Source: Crocinitomicaceae bacterium
GTDB taxonomy: Bacteria; Bacteroidota; Bacteroidia; Flavobacteriales_G; Salibacteraceae
Assembly (NCBI GenBank): GCA_002713215.1
Contig: PAVO01000054.1
Coordinates: 1 to 41,372 of the forward strand
Reading direction: 5' to 3'
DNA length: 41,372 nt
The notes below the pieces were generated by a model. That model had not been told where the DNA came from. It worked only from the letters and a program-made list of their open reading frames with translations, and did no database searches. Shown in pieces: positions 18,020-25,651 of the stretch. Every line of letters begins with the position of its first letter. The first letter of the stretch is position 1. A program made the translations under genes and the position numbers.

Positions 18020-18107
18020 TCATCTGTTTTTTAATTGACATACAACAAAAAGCTAGAATTATTCTGCGGCAAATTGCTAAGGGAAGTTTAGATTTACACC
18101 TGCAAAT

Positions 18108-19238
18108 ATGAATACATCTTTTGACGTAGTTGTAATAGGAGGAGGATTAGCAGGAATGGTCTCTGCAGGGCTACTTGCCAAAATGGGTTTTTCTGTGAAT
18201 TTACTTGAAAAAGGAACTTACCCCAGGCATAAAGTATGTGGTGAGTTCGTTTCCTTTGAATCCGAATTTGCGTTGGATAAGATGGGAGTAGTTTTACGCG
18301 ATCTGTCCCCAATAAAGATTGAACAATTTACGCTTTCTACCACTACTGGATCTAAAGCCCGGTTAAATCTTCCCCAGCCTGGTATTGGGTTAAGCAGGTA
18401 CAAACTTGAAAATGTACTGTACGAGCAATTGCTTAAGTTGGGGGTAACAGTTAATTGCAAAACCAAGGTTACGGAAGTGAGCCAACTTGATGGTGATGCC
18501 GGGCACATCGTTCATGCCCAACATGGAAATACAATTACGTCTAAACTGGTGATCGGTGCTTTTGGTAAACGATCGGGCTTACAGGTAATTTCATTGAATC
18601 GGTCGGGATATTTTGCCGCTAAAAACCATTACCGCTTTCCTTTTAACCCCAATGAAGTACAGCTCCACATGTTCCCTGGTGGGTATGGGGGTATGTCAAT
18701 GGTAGAAAGCAATTTAGTGAACTTCTGCTACCTTGGAAAAACCGTCGACCTTAAAAAATCGGGTTCCATTGAAGCTTACCAGAAAATGGTTGTTGGGAAA
18801 AACCCCTACTTAAAGGAACTACTGGATAAGGGCGAACCCATGTTGAAAAAAACGCTTACCATTAGTCAAATCGATTTCGGACATCGCAACAGGGTTTCTA
18901 ACGGAGTGTTTCATGCAGGTGATGCAGGGGGAGTAATCCACCCATTGAGCGGAAACGGAATGAGTATGGCTATAAATAGCGCGCTTTTGTTATCGGAGGT
19001 CTCAGAACGTTTTTTAAGCGGGAGAATTACCCGAAAACAAATGGAAAATCAGTACAGTAAATCCTGGGAAAAGAGTTTTGGACTGAGAATGATATCCAGC
19101 CGGTTTTATCAATCCCTGTTTGAGCATTCCTGGGGAAGAAAGATTGCCGTTGGAGCTTTAAAAAACAAAACCCTGGGTAGGAAGTTGATTCGATTAACTC
19201 ATGGAAAACCGCAAGAATATGTCAGCAATGCAGTTTGA
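18108..19238 (+). CDS. FAD-dependent oxidoreductase of the polyketide locus
   Basis: This encodes 376 residues. The N-terminal dinucleotide fold VVVIGGGLAGMVSAGLLAKMG (GxGxxG at 11-16) is followed by YPRHKVCGEF, the P-x-x-K-x-C-G signature of the geranylgeranyl-reductase/FAD-monooxygenase superfamily. The second FAD motif is HAGDAGGVIHPLSGNGM (about 269-285), and FPGGYGGMSMVESNLVNFCYL matches the substrate region of oxidoreductases found next to type III PKS genes. By analogy with the SrsC flavoprotein of S. griseus phenolic-lipid synthesis it may hydroxylate or oxidise the aromatic product. A reductase role cannot be excluded. It is the first gene of the coupled operon. A weak -7-like TAGATTTA lies at 18089-18096. 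Its 3' end overlaps the next gene. Confidence 0.88.
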   Translation: MNTSFDVVVIGGGLAGMVSAGLLAKMGFSVNLLEKGTYPRHKVCGEFVSFESEFALDKMGVVLRDLSPIKIEQFTLSTTTGSKARLNLPQPGIGLSRYKLENVLYEQLLKLGVTVNCKTKVTEVSQLDGDAGHIVHAQHGNTITSKLVIGAFGKRSGLQVISLNRSGYFAAKNHYRFPFNPNEVQLHMFPGGYGGMSMVESNLVNFCYLGKTVDLKKSGSIEAYQKMVVGKNPYLKELLDKGEPMLKKTLTISQIDFGHRNRVSNGVFHAGDAGGVIHPLSGNGMSMAINSALLLSEVSERFLSGRITRKQMENQYSKSWEKSFGLRMISSRFYQSLFEHSWGRKIAVGALKNKTLGRKLIRLTHGKPQEYVSNAV

Positions 19239-19920
19239 CATTACAGACATAGAGTGGCTGGATTCAAACCAGGCCAAAGGAGAGCAGTACAGAAAGGTAA
19301 TCTCTCAATTGGATGTGATCAACAAATACCTTGGAAATGAATCTCAAATGAAGAAGTCTATCGATGATTTTTTGGATAATAATTCCATTGAAAAGGGGAG
19401 AACGATTCGCGTAACGGATTTAGGTTGTGGGTCGGGTTACATTTTAAAAAAGGTTGGCGATTTGCTGATAAATAGAGGATATATTCCGGTATTAATTGGA
19501 GTTGACGTCAATCCTGAAGCTATAGATTTAGCAAGAGGTAAACTGTCGCAATACGACAATCATATGATTTGTACTGCTATTGATGAGAATTTTGAAATAC
19601 CAACAACTGATTTTTTAATTTCCAGCCATTTTATATATCACCTCAACGGTTCTCAACTTAAAAATTTCCTGTTACTGAATAAGAATAAAATAGCGTTCGC
19701 GCTGTTCTTTAGCGAACTCTATCAAAGTAAGTTATCCATTGGGTTGTTTCAACTGTTTTCCCGCATTTTGAATTTCGAAAATGAGGTAAGACAAGACGGG
19801 GTTAAGGCACTTAAGCGAGCTCCAAAATTGGAACAATTCAAACAGCTATTTTCAAGCTTCCATTCTATTGAAGTGAGAAAAGTTCCGTTTTTTAGAACTA
19901 TAATTTCGGGTCAATTATGA
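19201..19920 (+). CDS. Class I methyltransferase 1 of the polyketide locus
   Basis: This encodes 239 residues from the first ATG, which overlaps the oxidoreductase gene by 38 bases. ATGs at 19219 and 19228 are also plausible and give a better fit to its neighbour's N-terminus. VTDLGCGSGYILKKV is motif I, IGVDVNPEAIDLARGKL the SAM-ribose strand, and VRQDGVKALKRAP a C-terminal motif shared with the next gene. It is clearly a paralogue of the following methyltransferase (INKYLGN against INQLLGG, DLGCGSG in both) but has lost the downstream NDLHRH motif (here SELYQSK). It is likely to methylate the polyketide product, or to act together with its paralogue. The exact atom is unknown. Confidence 0.85.
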   Translation: MENRKNMSAMQFDITDIEWLDSNQAKGEQYRKVISQLDVINKYLGNESQMKKSIDDFLDNNSIEKGRTIRVTDLGCGSGYILKKVGDLLINRGYIPVLIGVDVNPEAIDLARGKLSQYDNHMICTAIDENFEIPTTDFLISSHFIYHLNGSQLKNFLLLNKNKIAFALFFSELYQSKLSIGLFQLFSRILNFENEVRQDGVKALKRAPKLEQFKQLFSSFHSIEVRKVPFFRTIISGQL

Positions 19921-20612
19921 ATTGGGCCATTCGTTCCAACGAAATAGAATTAATGGATGACCTGGAAATAGGTGGAGATAAGCTTATATCTACATTAAAA
20001 GAAATTGACAGAATCAACCAATTGCTTGGTGGGTTTAACTCACTTATAAAAAGAGTGGAACACTACCAATCTACTACTAATTCTGAAGTGGCAATATCTG
20101 ACTTGGGTTGTGGTAGTGGTTGGTTGTTAAAACAGCTAGAATCAAGACTTGGAAAGGATTCCAGATTGATTGGGATTGATGCAAATGCATCGGTGGTCAA
20201 TTATGCCCGGTCAGGATATGAAGGAAGTATTAGCTTTAAGCAAATCGATGTCTTTGATTACATTCAATCGCTTGATAGCAGTAAATTGAATATTGTATTA
20301 TCCAGTTTGTTTTGCCATCACTTCTCAAACTCCGAATTAACCCGAATGATAGAATTGCTTCGAACAAAAAATGCCGTGTTTATAATCAATGACTTACACC
20401 GACATTGGTTAGCGCTTAACCTGTTTAAACTGCTGGGTTATGCCTTTAATTTGGGAGCTATGGCACGTACCGATGGTGCCATATCCATAAGAAGGGGGTT
20501 TAAACGAATCGATTGGGAGCAGATTCTTTCCAATGTCGATTCCCGATTGTACAAAATAGAGTGGAAGTGGGCCTTTCGCTATCAAATTGAAATTGCCAAC
20601 TCATGGACGTAA
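19917..20612 (+). CDS. Class I methyltransferase 2 of the polyketide locus
   Basis: This encodes 231 residues. Its ATG overlaps the previous stop in ATGA. Motif I is ISDLGCGSGWLLKQL and the acidic ribose-binding residue lies in IGIDANASVVNYARSG. FCHHFSNSEL is the post-motif region, and NDLHRHWLALNLFKLLGYAF plus ARTDGAISIRRGF is the C-terminal pattern I associate with methyltransferases encoded beside bacterial type III polyketide synthases. It probably O- or C-methylates the resorcinol or pyrone made by the next gene's product, as SrsB and BpsB do in the Streptomyces and Bacillus systems. It overlaps the PKS gene by ten bases. Confidence 0.9.
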   Translation: MNWAIRSNEIELMDDLEIGGDKLISTLKEIDRINQLLGGFNSLIKRVEHYQSTTNSEVAISDLGCGSGWLLKQLESRLGKDSRLIGIDANASVVNYARSGYEGSISFKQIDVFDYIQSLDSSKLNIVLSSLFCHHFSNSELTRMIELLRTKNAVFIINDLHRHWLALNLFKLLGYAFNLGAMARTDGAISIRRGFKRIDWEQILSNVDSRLYKIEWKWAFRYQIEIANSWT

Positions 20613-21655
20613 AAATTCTATCAGCGGCTAAAGCGTTACCCGAATTTACTCGCCCCACGGCAGATGCCTTACCTTACCTGGATACCTGGCTGACTGATCG
20701 GCCCAAACGCTTTGTGGATAAGGTAAAACGAATTTTTAAGTATTCTCAGGTGGAGCATCGGTACAGCATAATGCCCATAGAGGAAGTTTTTACAAATACT
20801 TCGTTTGAAGAAAAAAACGAAAGGTTTCGTAAGGCAGCTATTGAATTGGGCAAACAGGCTTTGCTAAATGCTACGCAAAAGGCAGGTATTGATTTACAGG
20901 AGATCGATTACCTGATAACCACTTGCTGTACGGGGTTTATGATTCCAAGTGTTGATGCTTATTTGATCAACGAGTTGAACCTTCGCCAGGATGTTGTTCG
21001 ATTGCCAGTGACTGAAATGGGATGTGCCGCTGGAGTATCTGCGCTGATCTATGGGTACGATTTGTTGAAATCCAATCCGGGTAAAAAGGCGGCTATTGTT
21101 GCTATAGAATCGCCGACCAGTACGTTTCAGCACAACGATTTTAGTATGGCCAATATGGTGTCTGCAGCAATATTTGGCGATGGAGCTTCTTGTACCATAT
21201 TAGGTAGTTCCGATCAGGTTTTGCCAAGCATAGTAGATACTTCCATGTATCATTTTTACAACGAGGAACGTATGATGGGCTTTGATTTAACCAACCAGGG
21301 ACTTAAAATGGTTTTGGACGTCGAGGTCCCCAATAAAATAGAAGCTCGATTGTTGGAGATATTACAACCCTTTCTGGAAGAGCACGAGTTGACTTTTGAG
21401 AACATTAACCATTTTGTGTTTCATCCCGGAGGAAAGCGAATCGTACAGTTAGTCGAGGAATTGCTCCAGCCACTGGGTAAGAACATTGACGATACCAAGG
21501 AAATATTAAGAGCGTACGGGAATATGAGTAGTGCTACGATACTGTTTGTACTTGAGCGATTTATGGATAAAAAAATATTGCCCGGAGAAAAGGGATTAAT
21601 GTTGAGCTTTGGTCCTGGATTTTCAGCACAACAAATCCTCCTCGAATGGAAATAA
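20603..21655 (+). CDS. Type III polyketide synthase (chalcone synthase-like)
   Basis: This encodes 350 residues, the normal size for the family. The full Cys-His-Asn triad is present: C141 in EMGCAAGVSALIYG, H274 in FVFHPGGKRI and N307 in YGNMSSATILFVLERF. The TTCCTGFMIPSVDAYL segment and the closing LSFGPGFSAQQILLEW also match. These enzymes load an acyl-CoA or acyl-ACP starter, add malonyl units and cyclise the chain. Bacterial relatives with long-chain starters make alkylresorcinols or alkylpyrones (ArsB/C, SrsA, BpsA). The neighbouring ACP, ketosynthase, dehydratase and enoyl reductase genes suggest a dedicated acyl-ACP starter. It overlaps both neighbours by ten bases. Confidence 0.96.
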   Translation: MDVKILSAAKALPEFTRPTADALPYLDTWLTDRPKRFVDKVKRIFKYSQVEHRYSIMPIEEVFTNTSFEEKNERFRKAAIELGKQALLNATQKAGIDLQEIDYLITTCCTGFMIPSVDAYLINELNLRQDVVRLPVTEMGCAAGVSALIYGYDLLKSNPGKKAAIVAIESPTSTFQHNDFSMANMVSAAIFGDGASCTILGSSDQVLPSIVDTSMYHFYNEERMMGFDLTNQGLKMVLDVEVPNKIEARLLEILQPFLEEHELTFENINHFVFHPGGKRIVQLVEELLQPLGKNIDDTKEILRAYGNMSSATILFVLERFMDKKILPGEKGLMLSFGPGFSAQQILLEWK

Positions 21656-22437
21656 ATTCAAATTTAAAAGGAAAGTGGGCAATCATATTGGGAGCAAGTG
21701 GAGAAGTAGGACGCGCTACAGCCACCAAATTGGCTTTGGCAGGAATTAACTTGTGTCTGGTATACCGGGAACGCAGATCGGCCATAAATGAGCTTGAAAA
21801 GCATCATTCTGAACTCAAGCAGACAGGAGTTAAGTTATTAACCTACAACAGTGATGCACTGAATGAATCCGTTCGGAATTCCATTGTAGAGGAACTAAAG
21901 ACTAATGGCCCGGTTCAGGTTGTTGCGCTGGTTCATGCTATTGCTAAGGGAACCTTAAAGAACTTAACCGGAGAGAACCGGGCATCTTTGGAAGATTACC
22001 AAATTACTCAACATGCTATGGCCTATAGCCTGGTAGATTGGGTCAACGCCGGGTTGGACCATGATTTATTTGTAGAGAATGCCTCAGTAATCGCTATCGA
22101 TAGTGCTGGAAGTCAACGATACATTCCGCAGTATGGAATTGTTGGGGCTACCAAGGCCTCATTAATTAAATTAACTCAGGATCTGGCGATTGAATTGGTC
22201 CCTAAAAGAATCCGTTGCAATGTCATTCGTGCAGGAGTAATGGATAGCAAGGCACTAAATGCAATTCCCGCCAGCGATTTAATCAAAAACCAGGCATTAA
22301 AAAGCAACCCCAATGGACGACTAACGCTGGGAGAAGATGTGGCAAATGCTATTTATTTATTAAGTTTATCCGAGTCAAGCTGGATTACCGGCTCAATTAT
22401 TAATGTAGATGGAGGAGAAGGATATGTCGGATCATAG
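21646..22437 (+). CDS. FabL/FabI-like enoyl-ACP reductase (SDR superfamily)
   Basis: This encodes 263 residues. The NAD(P) site is IILGASGEVGRATATKLA. The catalytic pair is Y163-x6-K170 (QYGIVGATKASL), the spacing of enoyl-ACP reductases FabI/FabL, not the YxxxK of ketoreductases. SAGSQRYIPQY before it, AIELVPKRIRCNVI after it, the GVMDSKALNAIP block and the C-terminal GSIINVDGGEG parallel Bacillus FabL closely. It should reduce an enoyl-ACP in the locus's own chain-building cycle. A generic SDR annotation would miss this. It overlaps the PKS gene by ten bases and the dehydratase by 14. Confidence 0.85.
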   Translation: MEINSNLKGKWAIILGASGEVGRATATKLALAGINLCLVYRERRSAINELEKHHSELKQTGVKLLTYNSDALNESVRNSIVEELKTNGPVQVVALVHAIAKGTLKNLTGENRASLEDYQITQHAMAYSLVDWVNAGLDHDLFVENASVIAIDSAGSQRYIPQYGIVGATKASLIKLTQDLAIELVPKRIRCNVIRAGVMDSKALNAIPASDLIKNQALKSNPNGRLTLGEDVANAIYLLSLSESSWITGSIINVDGGEGYVGS

Positions 22438-22870
22438 AGAAAGAATTTTGGAATTGATGCCCTACGCTGAACCGTTTCGGTTTATTGACGAAATTGAATC
22501 GGTGAACAATGAGGGAATTGTTGGTTATTATACGTTTAAAGAAGACTCGGATTTTTACATGGGGCATTTCCCTGGTTTTCCATTAACACCAGGAGTTTTA
22601 CTTACTGAGTGTATGGCGCAGATTGGCATGGTAGCGCTGGGAATCCATCTTATTGGTGTTGAAAATATTGATGCGCCTATTCGCTTTGCGTTTACCGCGT
22701 CTGATGTTAAATTCTCGAACATGGTTATGCCAGGTGAAAGAGTAAAGGTGGTTGCAACCAAACGACTTTGGAGAATGAATGTACTGCGCTGTGAAGTAGA
22801 ATTGCTCAAGGAAGATGGTACGCAGGCTGCCAAGGGCAAACTTGCAGGATATCGCTTAAAAGATGAGTGA
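22424..22870 (+). CDS. FabZ-like 3-hydroxyacyl-ACP dehydratase (hotdog fold)
   Basis: This encodes 148 residues from the ATG at 22424. An in-frame ATG at 22409 would add five residues. I prefer 22424 because GGAGGAGAAGG, a rare strong Shine-Dalgarno-like stretch, lies just before it. GHFPGFPLTPGVLLTECMAQ is the FabZ active-site motif with H48 and E62 at the canonical 14-residue distance. It dehydrates 3-hydroxyacyl-ACP to the enoyl form used by the preceding reductase. The length and single hotdog domain fit FabZ. The gene overlaps the reductase gene upstream and the ketosynthase gene downstream by eight bases. Confidence 0.92.
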   Translation: MSDHRERILELMPYAEPFRFIDEIESVNNEGIVGYYTFKEDSDFYMGHFPGFPLTPGVLLTECMAQIGMVALGIHLIGVENIDAPIRFAFTASDVKFSNMVMPGERVKVVATKRLWRMNVLRCEVELLKEDGTQAAKGKLAGYRLKDE

Positions 22871-24152
22871 CATCCATAGACAAGGTAGGCGGGTGGTTGT
22901 TACTGGAATGGGAGTGGTGGCGCCCAATGCCGTAGGCCTTTCCAATTTCGAGAAAGCACTTCGGGAAAGCAAATCCGGCATTCGATTTATCCAGGAATTA
23001 AAAAATCTCAATTTCGCTTGTCAGGTTGGGGGAATTCCTCCGCTAACTGAAGGCATCATTGAAAAGTACTTAAGCTCGCTTCAGATGAAACAGATAAAGG
23101 CTACTGGGTTGTTGTATGGACTTATTGCCGGAAAGGAAGCCTGGGAACATGCCGGGTTATCCTTTAAGAGCGACGAAACCCGTTGGGAGTCAGGCTGTGT
23201 TTTTGGTTCCGGGCTAGCAGGCATATCCAGGATTCGTGAAGGTATTTATCAGGTTGATGAGGGAAAAGTAAAGCGCCTGGGCAGTACCATGGTAGAACAA
23301 ACCATGCCCAGCGGAATCAGCGCTTTATTGGCTGGAGAATTGAGTTTAGGTAACCTGGTATCAACCAATGCATCTGCCTGTAGTACGGGAAACGAGGCTA
23401 TTCTTATGGCTTACGAAAGAATTGAATCGGGGCAGGCTGATCGAATGCTTGCCGGTAGTTGCGATGATCATGGTCCCTATGTATGGGGTGGATTTGATTC
23501 CTTACGTGTACTCAACCGAAAAATGAATGACCGACCTGAAGAGGCCAGTCGACCTATGAGCGAGTCCGCTGCCGGTTTTGTACCTGGAAGTGGGGCAGGA
23601 GCGCTTGTTTTGGAAGAGCTGGAGACGGCCAGAGCACGAGGCGCAACCATTTATGCCGAAGTAATGGGAGGTGCTTTAAATGCAGGAGGTCATATCAATG
23701 GTGGAAGTATGACCCTGCCTAATGACGAGGGTGTAATTCGTTGTATTCAATCCGCTATGGTGAATGCTGGGGTCGTTGCTAAAGACGTTGACTTAATCAA
23801 TGGACATTTGACAGCTACCAGGAACGATGCCCGCGAAATAACAAACTGGTCAAAAGCGTTGGATAGAAAAGGTGATGATTTCCCCCTTGTCCAATCCACC
23901 AAATCGTTAATCGGACATTGCCTGAGTGCTGCGGGAAGCATTGAATCCGTTGCGGTGGTTAGTCAACTATACAACGGCTTTACTCATGCTTCTGCGAATT
24001 GTAATGATCTGAATTTAAAAATTTCACAAATAGTTAATAACAAATGTATTACAGTTACCAACTTAAATAATAAGATCAACATTGTAATGAAGTCCGGTTT
24101 TGGTTTTGGCGATGTAAATTCGGTAGTGGTTTGGAAGAAATTTCTTGATTAG
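22863..24152 (+). CDS. Beta-ketoacyl-ACP synthase, FabF-like
   Basis: This encodes 429 residues. It is a thiolase-fold condensing enzyme with an intact Cys-His-His triad: C173 in NASACSTGNEA, H315 in NGHLTATRND (the usual N-A-H-G-T-S-T altered to N-G-H-L-T-A-T) and H352 in KSLIGHCLSAAGS. The opening RRVVVTGMGVVAP and closing GFGFGDVNSVVVW are typical FabF. The altered His loop marks it as a specialised KS rather than housekeeping FabF. It would elongate acyl groups on the locus ACP to supply the type III PKS. It is the last gene of the first transcription unit, followed by a perfect 32-bp palindrome. Confidence 0.93.
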   Translation: MSDIHRQGRRVVVTGMGVVAPNAVGLSNFEKALRESKSGIRFIQELKNLNFACQVGGIPPLTEGIIEKYLSSLQMKQIKATGLLYGLIAGKEAWEHAGLSFKSDETRWESGCVFGSGLAGISRIREGIYQVDEGKVKRLGSTMVEQTMPSGISALLAGELSLGNLVSTNASACSTGNEAILMAYERIESGQADRMLAGSCDDHGPYVWGGFDSLRVLNRKMNDRPEEASRPMSESAAGFVPGSGAGALVLEELETARARGATIYAEVMGGALNAGGHINGGSMTLPNDEGVIRCIQSAMVNAGVVAKDVDLINGHLTATRNDAREITNWSKALDRKGDDFPLVQSTKSLIGHCLSAAGSIESVAVVSQLYNGFTHASANCNDLNLKISQIVNNKCITVTNLNNKINIVMKSGFGFGDVNSVVVWKKFLD

Positions 24153-24157
24153 TTTTT

Positions 24158-24295
24158 GTCATCCTAAGTGTTTTTTCTTCCGATTATAATCGGAAGAAAA
24201 AATGTATCGAAGGATAGACAAAATTTTATAGACCAAGTGTATTCAGTTCGTTGTTCACTCTTCGATGCAATTTCTTCTAAATCACTCAGAATGAC
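24158..24295. repeat. GTCATYCT-type inverted-repeat element with nested palindrome
   Basis: The outer ends GTCATCCTAAGTG (24158-24170) and CACTCAGAATGAC (24283-24295) are inverted with 11 of 13 matches. The end sequence resembles the outer ends of the elements at 7257 and 37640. The element lies between the ketosynthase gene and the convergent DksA-like gene, and no reading frame is seen in it. Confidence 0.55.
24171..24202. terminator. Perfect 32-bp palindrome, probable bidirectional terminator
   Basis: The half-site TTTTTTCTTCCGATTA is followed immediately by its exact reverse complement, so either strand gives a GC-containing stem ending in six T. It lies 18 bases after the ketosynthase stop and could end the biosynthetic operon on the plus strand. 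Confidence 0.55.
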
Positions 24296-24370
24296 AACTA
24301 CAATTATACTGCTTAACGCATTCCCTAGCAGCGTAGCGGAGTCGGGAATCTTTCATGCTGCAAAGGCCGT

Positions 24371-24694
24371 TCACCTCGCACAATGAATACACTTCGTATT
24401 CTCTGGCATAAGCATTAATCTTCCTTCTTGAATATCGTTACCACAACGACTGCATTTTCCAAAATTGGCATCATCAACCTTTTCCAATGCCATATTCAGT
24501 TTCTGAAATTTAAATTCCGCCTGACGCAACGCACGTTCGTTAACTGATTTGTTGTTAATGGCATCCATTCGGCTTACTCGGCCAATGGCTACGTCCGGAG
24601 CAATGGGCTTCGTAAGGTCCTTTAATTCAGCGATTTTTTCCTGCATGGAAACAATCTCCGCCTCAATCTTTTTTTTCAAAAGTTCCTTATCCAT
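24371..24694 (-). CDS. TraR/DksA-type C4 zinc-finger protein
   Basis: This encodes 107 residues. An N-terminal coiled-coil helical region (MDKELLKKKIEAEIVSMQEK...) is followed by a C-terminal four-Cys zinc finger, KCSRCGN...TKCIHCA. This is the DksA/TraR layout, though shorter than E. coli DksA (151 residues). DksA-type proteins insert into the RNA polymerase secondary channel and change promoter response, often with ppGpp. The usual acidic tip is not obvious in this short coiled coil. The gene is antiparallel to, and splits, the two halves of the polyketide locus, and could be a regulator of it or a chance insertion. Confidence 0.85.
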   Translation of the reverse strand: MDKELLKKKIEAEIVSMQEKIAELKDLTKPIAPDVAIGRVSRMDAINNKSVNERALRQAEFKFQKLNMALEKVDDANFGKCSRCGNDIQEGRLMLMPENTKCIHCAR

Positions 24695-24830
24695 ACCTTG
24701 AACTAAACACCCTGGAGTTAAACATTATGCCCAATTGTACATTTTCTAACATTGAAATTGTACTTGGTAGGGCTAAAGTAATGCCTAAAATGTTTTTCTT
24801 GGTCAAGAAATTAAAAAGAACTAAAACAAT

Positions 24831-25085
24831 ATGGATTCAGCGGGTATCGAGGAGAAATTAAAAGACATTATTAAGCCCTATATTGGTGACGAAGAAGCGT
24901 TTAATAACCTTACTCCCAGTACCAACTTATTAAGTGACTTAAAGATTAATTCAGCCCATTTGGTCGATGTAATTCTTGATGCCGAAGAAGCTTTTGACAT
25001 TGAAATTGATGATGACAACGCTGAGAAAATGCTCACCGTGCAAGCTTCAGTGGACATTATAACCCAAAAATTGAAGGAAAAGTAG
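24831..25085 (+). CDS. Acyl carrier protein of the polyketide locus
   Basis: This encodes 84 residues, acidic and helical. The phosphopantetheine serine is S41 in DLKINSAHLVDVILDAEEAF. The canonical D-S-L is replaced by N-S-A, a sign of a specialised ACP. Helix II (LVDVILDAEEAFDIEI) and the following DDDNAEKM segment fit the fold. It should carry the growing acyl chain for the KS, DH and ER, and perhaps hand it to the type III PKS. Its cognate phosphopantetheinyl transferase starts three bases downstream. It is the first gene of the second transcription unit. Confidence 0.9.
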   Translation: MDSAGIEEKLKDIIKPYIGDEEAFNNLTPSTNLLSDLKINSAHLVDVILDAEEAFDIEIDDDNAEKMLTVQASVDIITQKLKEK

Positions 25086-25087
25086 CA

Positions 25088-25648
25088 GTGAGTAGCGGCA
25101 TAGGTTGTGATGTAATCCACCTTCCGGACCATTGGAAGGTTGATACGCTGGCTCCAAGGCGTATTCAAAAGCTATATACTTCACGCGAGTTGACATTAAT
25201 GAATCGGATTGATTCAAGTGAGAAGGTTGCTGAGGCAATTATGTGGTCGGCAAAAGAATCGACCTATAAGGCCTGCCACGAGGGGCCTGCTGCGTTTAAT
25301 CCAAAATCATATTGCATAACAGGCGTTAAGGACGGTGAGCTATTCGTAAAATACCAGGAAAGGCATTATACCGTTTGGTTTCGTTTAGACAAAGAAGTGG
25401 TTTTTACTGAGTTGCGTACCGAAAAATCCAAGGGCTATCACAGTCAATTGGAGTGGGTTGAAGGAAATGAATCTGAATCACTTAGAACTAAAGTTTCATC
25501 CTACTTGTCAGACACTTATGGTGGGAGCTGGAGCATACAAAAAACGGAATACGGAAAGCCAATGCTATTTCAGGACAATCGGTTGTCAACAAAAAAACTT
25601 TCCCTGAGCCATCACCAAGGTTATATTGCATTTGTTTTGTGCAACTAG
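25088..25648 (+). CDS. 4'-phosphopantetheinyl transferase, AcpS-like
   Basis: This encodes 186 residues from a GTG start three bases after the ACP stop. GIGCDVI (metal-binding D8) and WSAKESTYKA (metal-binding E57, catalytic K) are in the order and spacing of AcpS-type transferases. The C-terminus has YGKPMLF and LSLSHHQGYIAFVL, also as in AcpS. At 186 residues it is longer than AcpS (about 125), with an extra roughly 50-60 residue segment between the KE motif and GKP. It would convert the neighbouring apo-ACP to its holo form. Private ACP/PPTase pairs are typical of secondary-metabolite loci. Confidence 0.88.
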   Translation: MSSGIGCDVIHLPDHWKVDTLAPRRIQKLYTSRELTLMNRIDSSEKVAEAIMWSAKESTYKACHEGPAAFNPKSYCITGVKDGELFVKYQERHYTVWFRLDKEVVFTELRTEKSKGYHSQLEWVEGNESESLRTKVSSYLSDTYGGSWSIQKTEYGKPMLFQDNRLSTKKLSLSHHQGYIAFVLCN

Positions 25649-25651
25649 GTC

